Shown one piece after another: positions 35,420 through 48,959 of a stretch of 64,000 nt of DNA (positions are counted from its first letter, which is position 1; every line of letters begins with the position of its first letter). A program made the translations under genes and the position numbers. Source of the DNA: Phorcus lineatus (Eukaryota; Mollusca; Gastropoda; Trochida; Trochidae); NCBI GenBank assembly GCA_921293015.1, contig OV121094.1, positions 37,508,054 through 37,572,053 of the forward strand, read 5' to 3'. The notes below the pieces were generated by a model. It ran no database searches. It worked only from the letters and a program-made list of their open reading frames with translations, and was not told where the DNA came from.

Positions 35420-37820
35420 TTGATATGAGCTGAACAACGATTCAAAGTTCAGATAAACACAGTTTCCTTAATTAAACACGGTATTTTAAAGTTTAATTTC
35501 ACTACAAAACAATCTGTGAAATATAGAAGTATTATGTAACTTAGAGAATGTAAATCCTAGTGAATTGACTATCGAAACCTGGTCTTTGAGTAAAACTGAT
35601 CACCTAATAACAATAACTTTCGGCTTCGTTCGTGAAGAAATTGCAGTAGATGGACAATAATAGTTTATATAGTGAATAGTTAACAGCTTTGACATTTCTT
35701 ACAAGGTAAAGTAATTCTCATTAGAAAAAGTTAATTCAATTGTAAGATGAACTCAGCTTGAGAACAAGAACTGCCTAATCATTGTAACCATCTGTTAGAG
35801 CCGGTTATTTAGGAAACGCATTTCTTTTGGTATTCCCGCATTGGTGCTCTCTTAAAACAATTTTGACATAATTAGAAAGAAATTTAATCACGCCAGTTTG
35901 TCTCTGCTTTGAATGATGATCCCTTGGTCTAAGTTTCCTTATCTCTAAAAATATTTCTTTTATTTTGATTTACTTTAGTCTATGACCTTTCTTATATTCC
36001 CATGGTTCTTTTTTTAAATATTTTGATGTGTTGCTATCAGCGGATTTAGCAGAAGTGTTATAATTTTGGAATGTAATGTAATGTTTGAGTAAACTGACCA
36101 GCAGTGATAAAAACTATTAGAAAAGGTGATTGTCAATTTGTTAAGACATGTTATTTTCTTTTTGTGAAAGATAAACATGAGCTTAATTGACCGCATACGA
36201 GTATAGCTTTTACACGTCTATCTTTTTGTCTGCCAGTCTTTCAAACTTCAATATTGTCTTTTTAACTAGCTGTAACTTTAAATATGTATCATATGTATAA
36301 ATTGTCATGAAACCATGAATAAGAGGTAATTTGTAACCTTAATTGTTTACCTATTTCTATTTTTTTAGCACATTCCTATTTTTTAGCTGAAGGTCTATGA
36401 TAAGGGATCGAGGTTTTTTAAAGTTTATGTCAAAGCATCAAACCAATATTAATGCAAACTTTTGTATTTTATCAATTTGTACTAAATCGGTGGAATAAAC
36501 GTTTAAAAAATTAAACAGGTTGCATGGACAATGTAGGCTTTAAATTGAGAAAAAGGATCACCACAGATCGCCATCTGACTTGTGATATGCTGTTTGTGTT
36601 TTTACAACCAAATTCGATAAATTTGTGTCCAAACGTTTAGATTATCAATAGAAACAACATATATACGATGAAGAAATGATTCAAAGAGGCAAGAACAACT
36701 ATCCGAAGTCTTGAAGTAGACATGTTGGCTCCACTGAGATCTCAATTGGCCTTTAGAATGTAGAAATAAACATAAATCAATAGAGGTTTTAAGCTTGGTC
36801 TAAAAAGATTATAACGACGTAATTTAGTTAAATGGTAAATGTGTAACTTCTAACTAGGCTTCACAGGCAAACTTCAGAAATTGTTTATTCATCTTTCCAT
36901 TTGATCAATAACGCAAAATGCATGTTGACATTGGAAATCAATTCTGCACCAAGTATATTCAAATATTGGAAAAACATTAATTGTACAAATAGCTTTACGA
37001 ACATTTATAGAACTTGATTTCAGACCCTTTTAATGCATTTCAGATTGATACATAATTCGGTAATCAAAGGCACAAGCCTTCTTCACAGTGACCAAGTACA
37101 AATCGTTTTCTGAGGCATTTAAAAACATTGAGGCGGAAAATATCACCAATGTATTCGTTTCGAAATTTGTCAAAACTGTTATCAGTAAAACCGTTAATAA
37201 ATGCTCACAGCTGTTGAGTCATTTTTAATACTCCCTCCTTTCTAAGGTAATTCAGTTTGCATTTGCATTGGCTATTGAAAGATCAATTTGTGTGTAAATT
37301 AATGTCTTTGTGTCGGTTTCTGAAGACCAATTCCACCTAAAAGAGCACAAAATGTGTCCCTCTAAGAATTATCACCCAAGCCAAGAATGTCGCACTTGCG
37401 TCATCACTCTGTCAGAGTCGTGAGAACGTCCTGTTTTGAGAAAAAGGTTTCACCAACCTTTCTAGAATTGTTTTGATAAAAAAGTAATGATATCGCCCGT
37501 GTTTTGAGCAACTTCCTAATGCGAAATCGCTTGCCCTGATGTGTAAACTAAGCACTTGATGCGCTCGCACTTTAAGAAAGTCAAGTTCAGAGATGAAGCA
37601 GCATTTTCTCTACAACGGAAAATAACATGTCTTTGAAGTGGTTTATCGTCGGATAAATTGGCATTATAGTTTTTCTCTCAACATAAAGCAAGACATTCTA
37701 TCAAAAAGTGGATTATCAGGTTCTTTTTCTAAATAGTTTATATTTGTTGTAACAAATATGATGACATACAACTAAATTTGTTAAATGCTCTCTTTGATAT
37801 ACATTCTAGGAGATGATGAT
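35420..37820. other. AT-rich DNA without recognised gene
   Basis: No supported gene, RNA or structured repeat is seen. Confidence 0.5.
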
Positions 37821-37823
37821 ATG

Positions 37824-37945
37824 AAGGATAAAGACGATTTTTATGGATAAGCAATTTCTTTATTCTGTGGAAGCTGCTTATAAATAATAAAGAAGTTGCC
37901 AAAGAATAAAGAAGTTGTTTATCCATAAAAATCGTCTTTATCCTT
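37824..37945. repeat. Long imperfect hairpin (27-bp perfect arm ends)
   Basis: Arms at 37824-37850 and 37919-37945 are perfectly complementary over 27 bp (start aaggataaagacg, end cgtctttatcctt). Pairing continues inward with few mismatches to about 37866 and 37903, giving ~43-bp arms around a ~36-base loop. Inside, aaagaagttg is repeated. The structure could be a small foldback element or a small-RNA precursor. Nothing decides between them. Confidence 0.8.
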
Positions 37946-39692
37946 CGTTATATGCTGTTAGTATTCAAATTTATTGAAGATGGTAAAATGCATCAATTTA
38001 ACTAATAACTGAAACAACGTTTAATATTTGTCTCTATCTAAGGAATCATCAAATCGGTTTATATCATATCAATCATATCCGGAACATGATGGAAATGGAT
38101 ATATTTGAAATCAAATAATGAAAGCAATGTCACACAAATTAGGAATTAATTTGAAACAGGAGAGTGGGAAACTCAAAGCCAATATGTTGAGATCTATGAC
38201 CAAAACATGATAGAAGTTGTGAAAATAAAAATTACCATAAATGTCTCCTAAAAGGTAAGGAAATTAAGAGGTGAAAAAAGCAACACAAACCTTTCAGGAG
38301 GAATGTCATGCCTTTCTTAGGAATAAGCTAAACAATAGCCATATGATCGATGTTAAAATAGAGAAAAAATTCTTCTATATCATTTTTGCATGCTCTTCCC
38401 TTCTTGATTTTATTCATTTGTTTCAATCACTTGTCGTAATAAAAGAAACAATGGATTATGCAATCTATTGTATGTATTTGATGTGCATTTCAAAAGTCAA
38501 ACGTACCAAAAACATAGCACATCGTTTGTACCTCAAGGGCTCAATGTCACGATACTGTACACAAATGTAATGACTTTTCATTAGAATTTTTGTGTAATTC
38601 GTTGTCTGTGTTTAGTTTTTAATTCGTTTGATCTAGTTATGGTTGTATGGGTATCTATTATTTTTGAGGATCTATATAATCTATATGTTTCGAGACTAAT
38701 TTCAACAATATATTTTCCTGTTTAGCTTTGTGGTTTTATGCAAACAAAACCATCCCAACATATTGATTCAGTGCATTATTACTGTTGTTACATCTTAATG
38801 AATTCGTTTAAAAACAAGATTGTTCACTATTGCATCTTTCATGATCTTTCTTTAGTATTTTATTCGATATAGCGTCTACATTAAAAAGTGATATTTATAG
38901 CAAATGCTTACTACTAGAACAAGACAATGTTTTTAAGAGTAAAGAACAGGTTCATATGTACAAGTGTCAAAAGACATCACAACCATGAGAGAAACAGTTT
39001 ACAGGCTAAATCATTCTAGTACTTCCTATATAAGTCAATATCAAGTCGAGAATTCCTGCGATTTATATCTCATTTAGATAATAAATAATATGAATGATTT
39101 CATTTCCCACTTTAGATATTATTCACTAAGTCAATTGTAGCATTCCAAAAGCCTTTAGATTGTTGGTATGCTAATTAGTATCTAATTTTAAGATACAGAA
39201 ACTCTTTCCATAAGTTTTTTAAAACTTATTTGAGATGCTTTTTCAAACAGTTAAAGAACGAGTTTTATCTCAACTTGCTTAGCGATATTAAAATATTTAT
39301 TACCGATATATATTATTATTATGCACGATAAAATAGTTTATAGAAAATGTAACAATGTAGATTAAACATTTAAGCAATTTATTTGAGAATGTTAAGTCAA
39401 TGAAGATATATCTTTAACAGTCTGTGAGACATATTTCACTTCAAATGCCCTCGGGAGAAAATATACAATATTCTAATAAAAAAACATTTTTACATAGTAG
39501 CTTGCAAATTTCTCCAAAAAGTACATCGAGAAACTCTTCACTATTTAGGCAAATATTGTGATGTTGTGTTCCCCTATGTTCGACTTATTCAACAATCATT
39601 CCATCAAAAGTTTCAATATGTCATATATCAAATGATATATTTTCTATTTATGCCTTTTCATTTGGAGGCATAACAAATTTTTATACATACAT

Positions 39693-39694
<2 letters not shown>
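37946..39694. other. AT-rich DNA without recognised gene
   Basis: The plus-strand open frame 38271-38570 (99 codons, from ATT or GTG-like starts) has no recognisable motif and typical background composition. No other feature is supported. Confidence 0.4.

Positions 39695-39746
<52 letters not shown>
39695..39746. repeat. (AT)n microsatellite
   Basis: A 52-bp uninterrupted alternating AT run is followed by cagaataac. Confidence 0.95.
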
Positions 39747-39750
<4 letters not shown>

Positions 39751-39876
39751 ATAACATCTTCACATTGTAGATTCAATTAAAAATGTGTGTTGTCTTCAGG
39801 CCAATAGCATTTCAGAATTTCAATGCATTTCCTTAACAATCTAATTCAGAACAAACATCAACAGATAATTGAATCT

Positions 39877-40168
39877 CATCCTGCTAAATCAGCGTAATTG
39901 AATCCGTTAATAGAGCTCATTCTATATATCCTGATCTACTCTAAGCCAAAAGCCTAGTATCGCTAGTTATCTAACCAGCCAATCAGACGACTCGCATTCA
40001 GAAACAGCGGCACAACCCGGATGGAAAATTCTGTTGAGTTTAAGATAGTAGCTTCAAGTAGCCTAGAATATCAAGCCGCGCCGGCGAAAGTGGGATTTAA
40101 CACGAAGGAGTTCAGGGTATATGGAAGAGCTCGATTAGCGGAGTCAATTACGCTGATTAAGCAGGATG
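39877..40168. mobile_element. Foldback/TIR element F, full length 292 bp
   Basis: The left end catcctgctaaatcagcgta and right end tacgctgattaagcaggatg are inverted, with ~60-bp arms that also share tgaatccgtt and atatcctga-type segments. The middle holds agccaatcagacgactcgca and acagcggcacaacccg. Related copies lie at 26777-27051 and 41842-42077, and a single arm at 7183-7238. No coding frame or definite target duplication was found. It sits directly beside the LINE remnant that starts at about 40170. Confidence 0.8.
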
Positions 40169-40845
40169 AATTTTATGGTTTACGGTGAGTTGGGCAGGTA
40201 CCCTATTAATATTCACATTAAAGTCAAAATTTTCATCTATTGGGTTAAATTAGTGACTGAAACTTGCAAACTTCCCCACATTCTTTATAACATAAAGAAA
40301 ATACGGTCATCTCATCTGGGTGCTGAATTCAAACAATTGAAAATGGTAAAAAAATTCTAGAAAACGTGGGACTTTCGTATTTTTGGCAATCTCAAAATTT
40401 TCTTAGCATCAATTGGCTTAAAGGTCATGTTAAAAACTCATTAATAGAAGAGTTCAAACAACCATGGTATGACGATGCTCAAAAATCCTCTCAAGAAAGT
40501 ATTATCATTTATACAAAACTTTTCTTCTTTCTCCTATCAAAATTACATACGAGGTTAGAGAAATTAAGAATATCTAATCACAGATTTCCAATTAAGACGG
40601 GAAGATGGCTTAATATTACTTGTGAAACAGAATATGTACACTTTGTAATAACCCTGTTGTCTGTGATGAATATCATGTCATTGTATCATGTCTATTTCTA
40701 TATGGAGAACGTAAAACGATTCTTCCCTAACTCAACTCGCCCTGGCTTCACTCACCCCTCCTCACTGGTTTATCCTCTGCCTATTAACTTACCACTCAGT
40801 ACGGGTATCCACACATCTTCTCAGTTGTTATTTATTTCCCTTTGA
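40169..40845 (+). pseudogene. LINE 3' remnant (RT C-terminal and zinc-knuckle region)
   Basis: The first frame (to 40360) has VYGELGRYPINIHIK followed by YWVKLV, a conserved lead into the C-terminal part of many animal LINE proteins. After a frame change the second frame (from 40366) gives GLSYFWQSQNF, LIEEFKQPWYDDAQ and LRISNHRFPIKTGRW. A further frame change near 40630 is needed for the zinc-binding cluster ICTLCNN ... CDEYHVIVSC. At least two frameshifts make it a pseudogene. The order of motifs matches the LINE end at 13466-14412, but the residues differ, so a second LINE family is likely. No 3' tail was identified. Confidence 0.75.
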
Positions 40846-41841
40846 TATCATTGTTATATTGTCCTCTTGTATTGTTTTCTCCTTAACTATATGTATTTCA
40901 TCTATAAATTCTTTTACCCGTCATTTCCTATATGCTTGTGAACGGCATAAGAAAAAAATCTGTACCAAAACGTCGCCATTGTGAAAGTAAAGAAGTTTTA
41001 CATCCATAATATCATTGTCTTCCTTACCTTTAAATTAGTTGTGGTAGGGAAACCTACATTGGTACATTTGTTTTTAAATTGCTTCTATTGATTTAAAAAC
41101 AATTGTTTTGCAATAGGAAACCTTTTTTGGTGGTTCTGATATCACTTTATTCAACTAAAAAGGTGCTAATGGCCCTTTAAGAAACTTTTGTAGTGAACAA
41201 GCGCCCGTAATAAAATTTACAATACAATAACAATTTTAAACTGCTGTCTTTATGAGGACACAAATCGTGATTTGAAAAACGTAATGTAAGGTAATTCCTC
41301 ATTAAATAACTTTAAAAAAATTATGCTCAAATATCTCCTTAGCTGTTTTTCGTGAGCTAGTTTTACTTGATGTTTTTAGAAAAGAAAATCACAGTTGTGT
41401 AACAGGCTCATTTTAATTATACCACAAAAAGATATGTGACTTATATTGTAAATGTATTTGGATAAGAATGACTTAAGTTACTTGACAAATATTTTGGTTC
41501 GATACATTGCCAAAACATTTTAAAATATACATAAACATACTATTGAAATATAACCATGAGTTGATAGGTAAGCACTTTTAATTTCACATGTAAAATTGAG
41601 GATGAATAAAGACATGATTGTACGCATTTATGTTCATGTCGGTTCGTCCATTTATGCTGAAACTTCTTTGGTTTGTTGTTTTATTTGTCTGTCGTCCCTC
41701 AATTGTCTAAAAGCAAACCCAAAACGTAGGACCTGGTCCGACAAAGTTTTGCAGCTCGAATAATTATAATTTGGCAATACAAATTGTGCTTTCGCCTCTT
41801 GATTGGAATTTTTAATTTCGTTGAATTCAATAACAATATAC
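40846..41841. other. AT-rich DNA without recognised gene
   Basis: Part of the first ~130 bp may be the LINE 3' UTR. The minus-strand frame at 41652-41861 has no recognisable motif and overlaps the foldback element. Confidence 0.4.
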
Positions 41842-42077
41842 TCTGATATCCTTCGGGCCAAATCCCTCGTTATTGTTTAAGCCAATGAAAAGTCGTTATC
41901 CAAGTAGCCTGAAGCTACTCTCCTGAACTCAATCCGGGTGGTGCCGCTGTTGCTGTATGCGAGTCGTCTCATTGGCTGGCTATATAGCGAGAGATACGAG
42001 GCTTTTGGCCTAAAGGATATCAGGGTATATGAAAGGAGCTCGGTCAACAGAATCAATTACGCTGATGTAGCAAGATG
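41842..42077. mobile_element. Foldback family F, copy missing one terminal arm
   Basis: This has the same orientation as 26777-27051, with ctgatatccttcgggcc at the left, gtcgtctcattggctggcta in the middle and atcagggtatatgaaaggag to gatgtagcaagatg at the right. Confidence 0.7.
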
Positions 42078-42885
42078 GCTTTTGTTATGATGAATATTGT
42101 TGAATTGCACATGCTTAATTACATCTTGTGTGGCAATATGGACCACACAAAATTAACCTGCACTCAAATATGGACAATCCTCAAAACATGTCAGTGTTTT
42201 TTACTATGGACACCAAGTTCAAGAGACTCCTGCAAAACCTTGACTTATTTTCATCAATAAAAATTGTAATCATGTAAAAAAGGAAAAAAACAAACTTGAT
42301 TTGTTGATATCCAAACACATCAGAAATGTTAGTTGTATACAGGAGGATATATCCACACAACCCATCTTCATGGTTCAATCTTTGACACTGAAAGAGTTTC
42401 CTGCTATACTGAAAGTCCAGTTCGATGGACTGGTAAACTTAATATCACTCGTTGTCCATGTGTTCTGTATGAGAATATATTCAAGTATCCAATGTTTTTC
42501 ATAATTCTGTCCTGAAAGTGCAAACATGCAAACACACAAACACACAAACATTGCCCAATGGACAACAAGGGTAGAAACGTTGCAAAATTGTGTTTTTGGA
42601 ATATTATTATTTTAATTGATGAGTTTTGAATCGGCATTATATCTCATGTCAAATAACAATAGTGCTTTTTCTTTAGTAAAGTAAGTGAAGTGAGTTAGTA
42701 AAGTAACAAGAACTGTTGCTTCAACACTTTCCAATGAGGTAATGAAATAATCAAAATGAATAACTGAAATGTCTTGTGGTTCCTATTCTAAATCGTGTCA
42801 ATGATATGTATCATAGATTGAGCTATTTTGTCAATAAAGTCAATTGAAAAGATAAAACAAGATCAAAGTTTGATAGATTATTAAC
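42078..42885. other. AT-rich DNA without recognised gene
   Basis: Several overlapping short frames on both strands (42301-42515) have no recognisable motifs. No feature is supported. Confidence 0.4.
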
Positions 42886-42889
42886 TGTT

Positions 42890-45050
42890 TCATTGATTAG
42901 GTCCAAATTAATTGGAGAATGCATTTATTGGCTGTGAGACATACTCTATTTATAGATTTCAAAGTCAGGTGAACATAGAATTTCTGCTTGTCAGTTTTAT
43001 TACGTTTATTACATTTGACCTGTGAAAATCAAAATGGACGTTCAATGTGATAAAAAGTCGAAATTTATCTTTACCAGATTAAAAAGGTAGATGATTTTAT
43101 CGTATTGTATGTATTAGATATGTTGCAAAATTCGAAACACGATTTCATTTATCAAAATAGGCACTAACTAACCATAACTCATCAAATATGCACCACTTGA
43201 GTTTAAAAAGTAAAAATGACCAATTTGAGAAGCAAATCAAGAACGTGATTGATAGCAGTGATGTGTTACGTCGATATCAAGCTTGTAACAAGCTACAACT
43301 GATGAATAATTCAGTATGCATCATTCAAAAGGGAACATTGTAGCCTCAGCCAGAATACTTTCAAATCAAACAATACAATCAAACAGTATGCATTCCTCTT
43401 TTAGTACAAAGGTAAATAGAAAATTCCTTTAATGTTCAAACCAACCCATGCAATCAATACATTTATAAATACCGACTTTTGATAACGCTTTTAAAAATTG
43501 CAAAATGAGAACTCGTAACTAACGATAACTCCTTAGATATGTACCATGGTGAGGGATCACCTCACATTAAGAGGGAAAATGCCCATTTAAGTAGCAAAAT
43601 AAGCACATATTGATGGTTGTCTGTTACAATTTGCACATTGATTCCTTATTGGCGTGCCGTATCCGTCTATCCGTCTTCGCTCATAACGGATGGTTTTGAA
43701 CTTAAACACTCTCCTCACTCGCCCCAATCTCATTTTACCATGCATTCATTACAGCATGGATAACCCCTGATCTGAATCTTACCTTTTTATCAAGAATGCC
43801 TGATTCTCTTTTTCTCAAGTCACTGATCTGAGGTTCCCTGGAGATTGCAAGAGCTCATTCTAAAACAAATACCACACAGTGATAATCAATATGTGGTAGT
43901 TGGAAAGAAAATGAATCATTGATTATAATGCCATAATCCTTTATCAAAAAGGATATGTTGCAAATCTGAGGCAATAGTGAGAAGCCGGGGGAATGGGAGT
44001 TGAGTGGGGAGCGAGGAAACAAAATTTAAAGATGATTATTCATAAACCTTTGTGAAGGAAACAAAATGAAAAAAAGTTCTAAAAATAAACAAGAACATTC
44101 ATTTCAACTGCAATAATAAAATTGTTCATCTGTGAAGACAAATAGCTTACATGGCAATGCGACCTACAGGTGTCTAGAACAAAGTAATAAGGAACATTCT
44201 GGGGTATTTGTGGTAAATTGTCGGATCGTGAACGCTCAATGACGAAAATAAATTAAGATGGAATCTTAAAAAAAATGATAGAATTCATAAAATCTAGGAT
44301 ATAGATATATCTATTGCAATGAGAATTCTATTCCCAAAGATGAAAATAACGAAGCGTTTTTCAACGCATCTATCTTTATCTCCCGAGTGGTAGGCATGAA
44401 CATCTCGTTATCAAAAAACACAAACAAAAGTTAAATTAATGATTGCCGTTTTAACTGTGAAAAAACGTAGGAAATAATTCAGATATCAGTGTAATAAAAC
44501 GCTTCAGTGTTTTTTTCACAGAACTTTCAATATTTGGTATTAATTGGTCAATTTACGCTTTCTCAAAACACTTCAATGAATATGTACTGGTACGTATACA
44601 TTTCCTGAAATGCGGAAACATTGTGCGATATTGAAATTGATTATTGTTAGATTTATTTGTAAATATCTGCAAGTCTAGAATGAAAGACTCGTCTTCCGTT
44701 GATGAAAGTAACATGAATAAATATAAGAAATCCCGTCTTAGATGGTAAAGACTGATTTTGGGACTGATTTTTCTCAATCTCACATTCTATATTTTTCTGT
44801 CGTTGTTACTGTTCATGTGTACTGTAAATGTTTTCTCTATTAATACTGGTCCATGCATAAACTATGTTTCATCACCTGAACCCTTTCTGCCTGGAGTTCT
44901 GGGACATCTCTTTGTAAATCACATAAACATGCTTGAAGGATACCTGATTATGCACAGGGTGGTGTAGGTGATTCTGTCGCTTTCAATTCAGCTGAGTGGG
45001 CGGCAATGTTTGTTCATTCCTATTCCTTTCCTTTTGTTTCCTTTCGATTT
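42890..45050. repeat. Diverged tandem segmental duplication, unit A1
   Basis: Three landmark blocks recur downstream. One is gaccaatttgagaagcaaat (43218), seen again near 49246. The second is ctgatctgaatcttacc (43768) to accacacagtgataatcaat (43890), seen near 49450-49575 and, more weakly, 46500-46650. The third is tttgtaaatcacataaacat (44912), seen near 50354 and 47698. Order and spacing are kept. No shared reading frame was recognised. Confidence 0.6.
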
Positions 45051-45138
45051 GCGCCATTTCAACATGCATGTTATGACATTTCAGTTTAGATGTACCACAA
45101 CTTGACAAATAGTTAATGAGATTGAGATATTATGGTTT

Positions 45139-45180
45139 GGGTACCAGACGGAGTTTACGTTCCCCTTCCAGGGGCACCTA
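45139..45180 (+). mobile_element. SINE-B short fragment
   Basis: The segment ccagacggagtttacgttcc, then ccttccaggggcacc, matches the middle of SINE-B (ccagccggag ... cctggcaggggcaccc). It is only about 40 bp and carries no ends. Confidence 0.5.
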
Positions 45181-46430
45181 TTGCAATATTGACTGCCACT
45201 ATAACTTTGAACGACGGGACATAATTTGGCTTCAGTTTTATGCAATCATGTAAGCGTTTATTTTATTCCCCACAAAATATTCAACATTTGGTTTAAGGTG
45301 TTCAGCTTATGGATCCTGAAGAAACTTAAATAAATAAATATTTATTGGTGCATATAAATGGCTGTCAATGGATGGTCCAATGTTGATTTAATGGATTGTT
45401 GTTACGTTAATTCAACAATGACTGCATGTCTGGATTGAAAATATTTATTTCCTTTACATGGAAGAAAGATGTAAAACATATTAGAAAATCCAATGAAAAT
45501 TGCTAAGGAAAGTATCTTACTACATTTTGCCTTCTCAAAATTGAATTTCATGTGTGGGTGTTTTTATTTCTCCATTAGTGTCCATGCTAAAAAATTAATG
45601 ATACCAGTCTGAAGTCATGTTTAGCCACCCAAAACGCTCTTGCTCACAGTCACACTGTCTATTTCAATCGTTCTAGAAGTGCAATTATAATGTGTTATTC
45701 ATAAAGTAGGCAAAACTTGACTGATTTAGTTTTTTCGTTAACCATCAGTAACTTCAAAGGGTAAAAAATATGAAGAAATAGTGTTCTGTTTTAACTACCA
45801 AGAGTTTGCCGAGATGTTTACTGCTGAACGTTGTTACTCGTCTTTGTTTAACAGTAACAGATATAATAAAAGGGAAATATTATTCCGTAACATTTAATAT
45901 TAAGGTATTCAGATATGATATGATATAATATTAAGATGTTCTAAATCTATGAAAACTTAATTTTTAACTCTATTGAATAACAATATCACTCACAAATTAG
46001 TTCATTATCAAATCAATGTGGTGTTAAAATACATTTTGAGTATGAAAATATTTACTATGTTTCGAGTCTAAGACAACATCATTTGAAATTGACAAGAATG
46101 GTTAATTCAACAATTGAACCTTTTTAAAACTTATTGTTTAAACCATATTTCTTTTCCATGTTCTCAAATGTTCACAAATATAAAATGAATAAAAAAACTT
46201 TAATCAATGGTCATTATTGGTAAAATGATCATGATTACGACATCAATTATTTTAGAAATGATAGAAAAAAGATACGATTATAACTTTTTTCTCTGTTTTT
46301 CTCTGTATTTCCTGTTTGAAGACATAACAGGAAATAACAGGCACTCCAAAAGAAGTCATTAATAATCTGATGCATTGATACATCTTGGTATAAACAGATT
46401 GAAGCTTCTGAGTAAATCTTTAGAGATTCT
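45181..46430. other. AT-rich DNA without recognised gene
   Basis: This lies between duplication units A1 and A2. No supported feature is seen. Confidence 0.45.
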
Positions 46431-46439
46431 AAAGTTTTA

Positions 46440-47850
46440 GAACTAAAACACCCTCATCGTTCTACCCTTTCATTCCTTCACATTTCTCATCACCACTCTT
46501 TCATTACAGCTAGGATAACTTCTATACGAATGCCATCTGAAACATTTTATCTTGTCTGACTGATCTCTTTTATAGCCAAAGACCAAAGGTTCATAAAGGA
46601 AAGCACAAGCTTACTTCTAGACAACTACCGCATGGTGTCAATCAATAAGAGCCAACTGCAGTTAAGAAATTGCTACCGCGTTTTTCAGCTTAACCATGAA
46701 AGACCTGAGAGAAATCAAAACTCAATAGTGAGGAACTAACAAACGTTTATGCTTCCAGGACAATTTGCTGTTTTATCTGTGAAAACGGTAGAGGTCCTTC
46801 AGACTTCCTAAGCTGATGATACAAATGCACTGGTCGTAAAACCAACACTGCAGTTCTTCTTGCTGCAAAGTTTGAAAGAAGTTTATCCAAATATTTCGGT
46901 TTCGCAATCTTTAGAAAAATTTAATTTCACTTTTATTCAACGAGTCAATAATTTCTTGTGGGCATTTATACTCTTTTATACTCTCGTCAACGTGTTTTTC
47001 AAGTACTTTATATCAATGTTTCATTGCAAGATAAAATACTTATCTGTTTTCGTGTTTAACCAAATTATGAAATATATATTTATTGAATTTACTTTCAAAT
47101 TATTTTGCTGTTTTCTTTATTAAAACGTTGTGGTGGTGAAACTAGTTTACTTATATATTCAGATAGATGGTTTCATCTAAGACTCTCATCGGGAGTATTC
47201 TCAGTTGACTTCTATCAGAGGGCTTATGAATGACCAACCACTTGTTTAATGGGCCCTGGTAATCGCCTGTCTCTGTTGGTGGAGTTTCAAAATTGGAGTG
47301 ACTACCCTAAAAAGAATAGAAATTGATAGTACTGCAGACAGTGTAAGTACACACACACACATACACACACACAGACAGACAGCTATACACACACACCCAG
47401 ATACATCCAGACACACATACAGGCACAAACACACGCACACACACACACATACTGGACAAATAGTTAGGGATATCTTAAAGTTTGAAATAGTTGATAACAA
47501 TATATTTTGTATTTAAATCACACATAGGATATAATGTTTATAAAACTAAATACCCTAAACTTACTTTATCCAGTATATGTTCAAGTGTTAAGATTCAAAC
47601 GGCGCTTCGATCTACTACTTCAAACCTGTGCTAGTCCAAAGACTCATTGCCTATTGCAAGTTTAATCATCCAAACTTTCTAGTTCAACTGTCTTCTTTAA
47701 TCACATAAATTTTCTTGGATTTCAATGATACTGTCTCGTTCACGGCGTGGAGTAGGTTGTTATGCTACTTTCATCACATCCAGTAGGTTGTTATGTTGCA
47801 TCCTTTTAGTCAGCCCTAGCTTCAAAGGGACAGCAAAATGTTGAAAGAGT
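46440..47850. repeat. Diverged tandem segmental duplication, unit A2
   Basis: Landmarks are acaccctcatcgttctacc, attacagctaggataact and ggtgtcaatcaata at 46440-46650, then tttaatcacataaattttc and ttcaaagggacagcaaaatg at 47698-47840. It is the most diverged of the three units and contains the CA-rich microsatellite. Confidence 0.5.
47349..47451. repeat. CA-rich compound microsatellite
   Basis: Runs of (ac)n are interrupted by acat, cagacagaca and cacccag. Open frames on both strands here (CVCVCV or HTHTHT) are translations of the repeat. Confidence 0.95.
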
Positions 47851-48955
47851 GCGATGTGCTACCTCGTGGAAGAGTGCTGATTGTTTTTCATATAAAGAAG
47901 TTGGTTTATGAGGTAAAAACCAATACGACAGTGTAAGAAGAAAATAAATCTCAACAAGGCAACATCAGTTTGCAGGATTGGTTTTCATTTTATTACATTC
48001 AACGACATTTAAAGCCTGTGGTGCAAACATAATTTGAGTTTGTTAAAAGATTAGGAAATGAAAATCTAAGTAATAGTAGTTGTCTTTGTCTTGTTGTGAA
48101 AACTTGTGACGCTGAAATAACATGATGTGACTCATAAAAGGGATCAGTTAATCTTTCGATAGACCACAGAAAGGATTTTAAGTGAGTTACCATGAGTCGC
48201 ATGATCGTATATGTATGAAGAACGTTTAATGAATTAAGCACTTATAATAATCATTTGCATAACCACATACCACTTAATAAAGAACTGTGTATGTTCCTCA
48301 TTTATAGTTTATAGTGTATGTGGTGTCACAACCAATATCAATAATAAAGAGCTTAAATGAGCAAACAAGAATAAACTTGAATGCCGTCTCATCAAAAGGT
48401 TCACGTTAGGTTCCGTTCAAAGGTAATCAGTTAGATTCTAGTAAGTTGTTTACTTTTAATTAAATTTTGACTACATTGATGCTTAAAATGACAATCATCT
48501 CTTTTAATGTGCTTATTGAAAGAATAAGGGGCTAGAAACTTCAAAAATACGTTATCGTGCTAAACAACGTGTATTAGAATTTCAAATACCTCAGACGACC
48601 AAGATTGTAAATGGTTATTAACTATAAGAGAAGAGTTAATTAAGATTCTTGACTAAATACCAGGACATCACATGGGCATGTTGAGGTGTAGTGGAGGATA
48701 TTTAAACTGAATAGAGGCTGATTGTCTAGAAAGAGTTTTAAAAAAGGTAACACTGAGAATACATCGGACTTTTTAAAAAACACATACAGGTGTACAAAAT
48801 GAACTTTCATTGTTGGTTTGTAAAGCAACTTTACGATTCGATAAGACGTTTCTAAATTCCACATATTTATTTCAATCAAGACATTTACATGAATCAAAAT
48901 TACATCCATAATTCAATGCATACATAGTAAATAGTCTGATGCATTTGCTGTAATA
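47851..48955. other. AT-rich DNA without recognised gene
   Basis: Minus-strand frames at 47999-48241 and 48640-48909 have no recognisable motif. No feature is supported. Confidence 0.45.
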
Positions 48956-48959
48956 GATG

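Noticed and set aside
38271-38570. 99-codon plus-strand frame
   Set aside because: No motif, AT-driven codon content and no homologous copy. Not supported as a gene.
47246-47516. Frames with CVCVCVC or HTHTHTH
   Set aside because: These are translations of the CA microsatellite.
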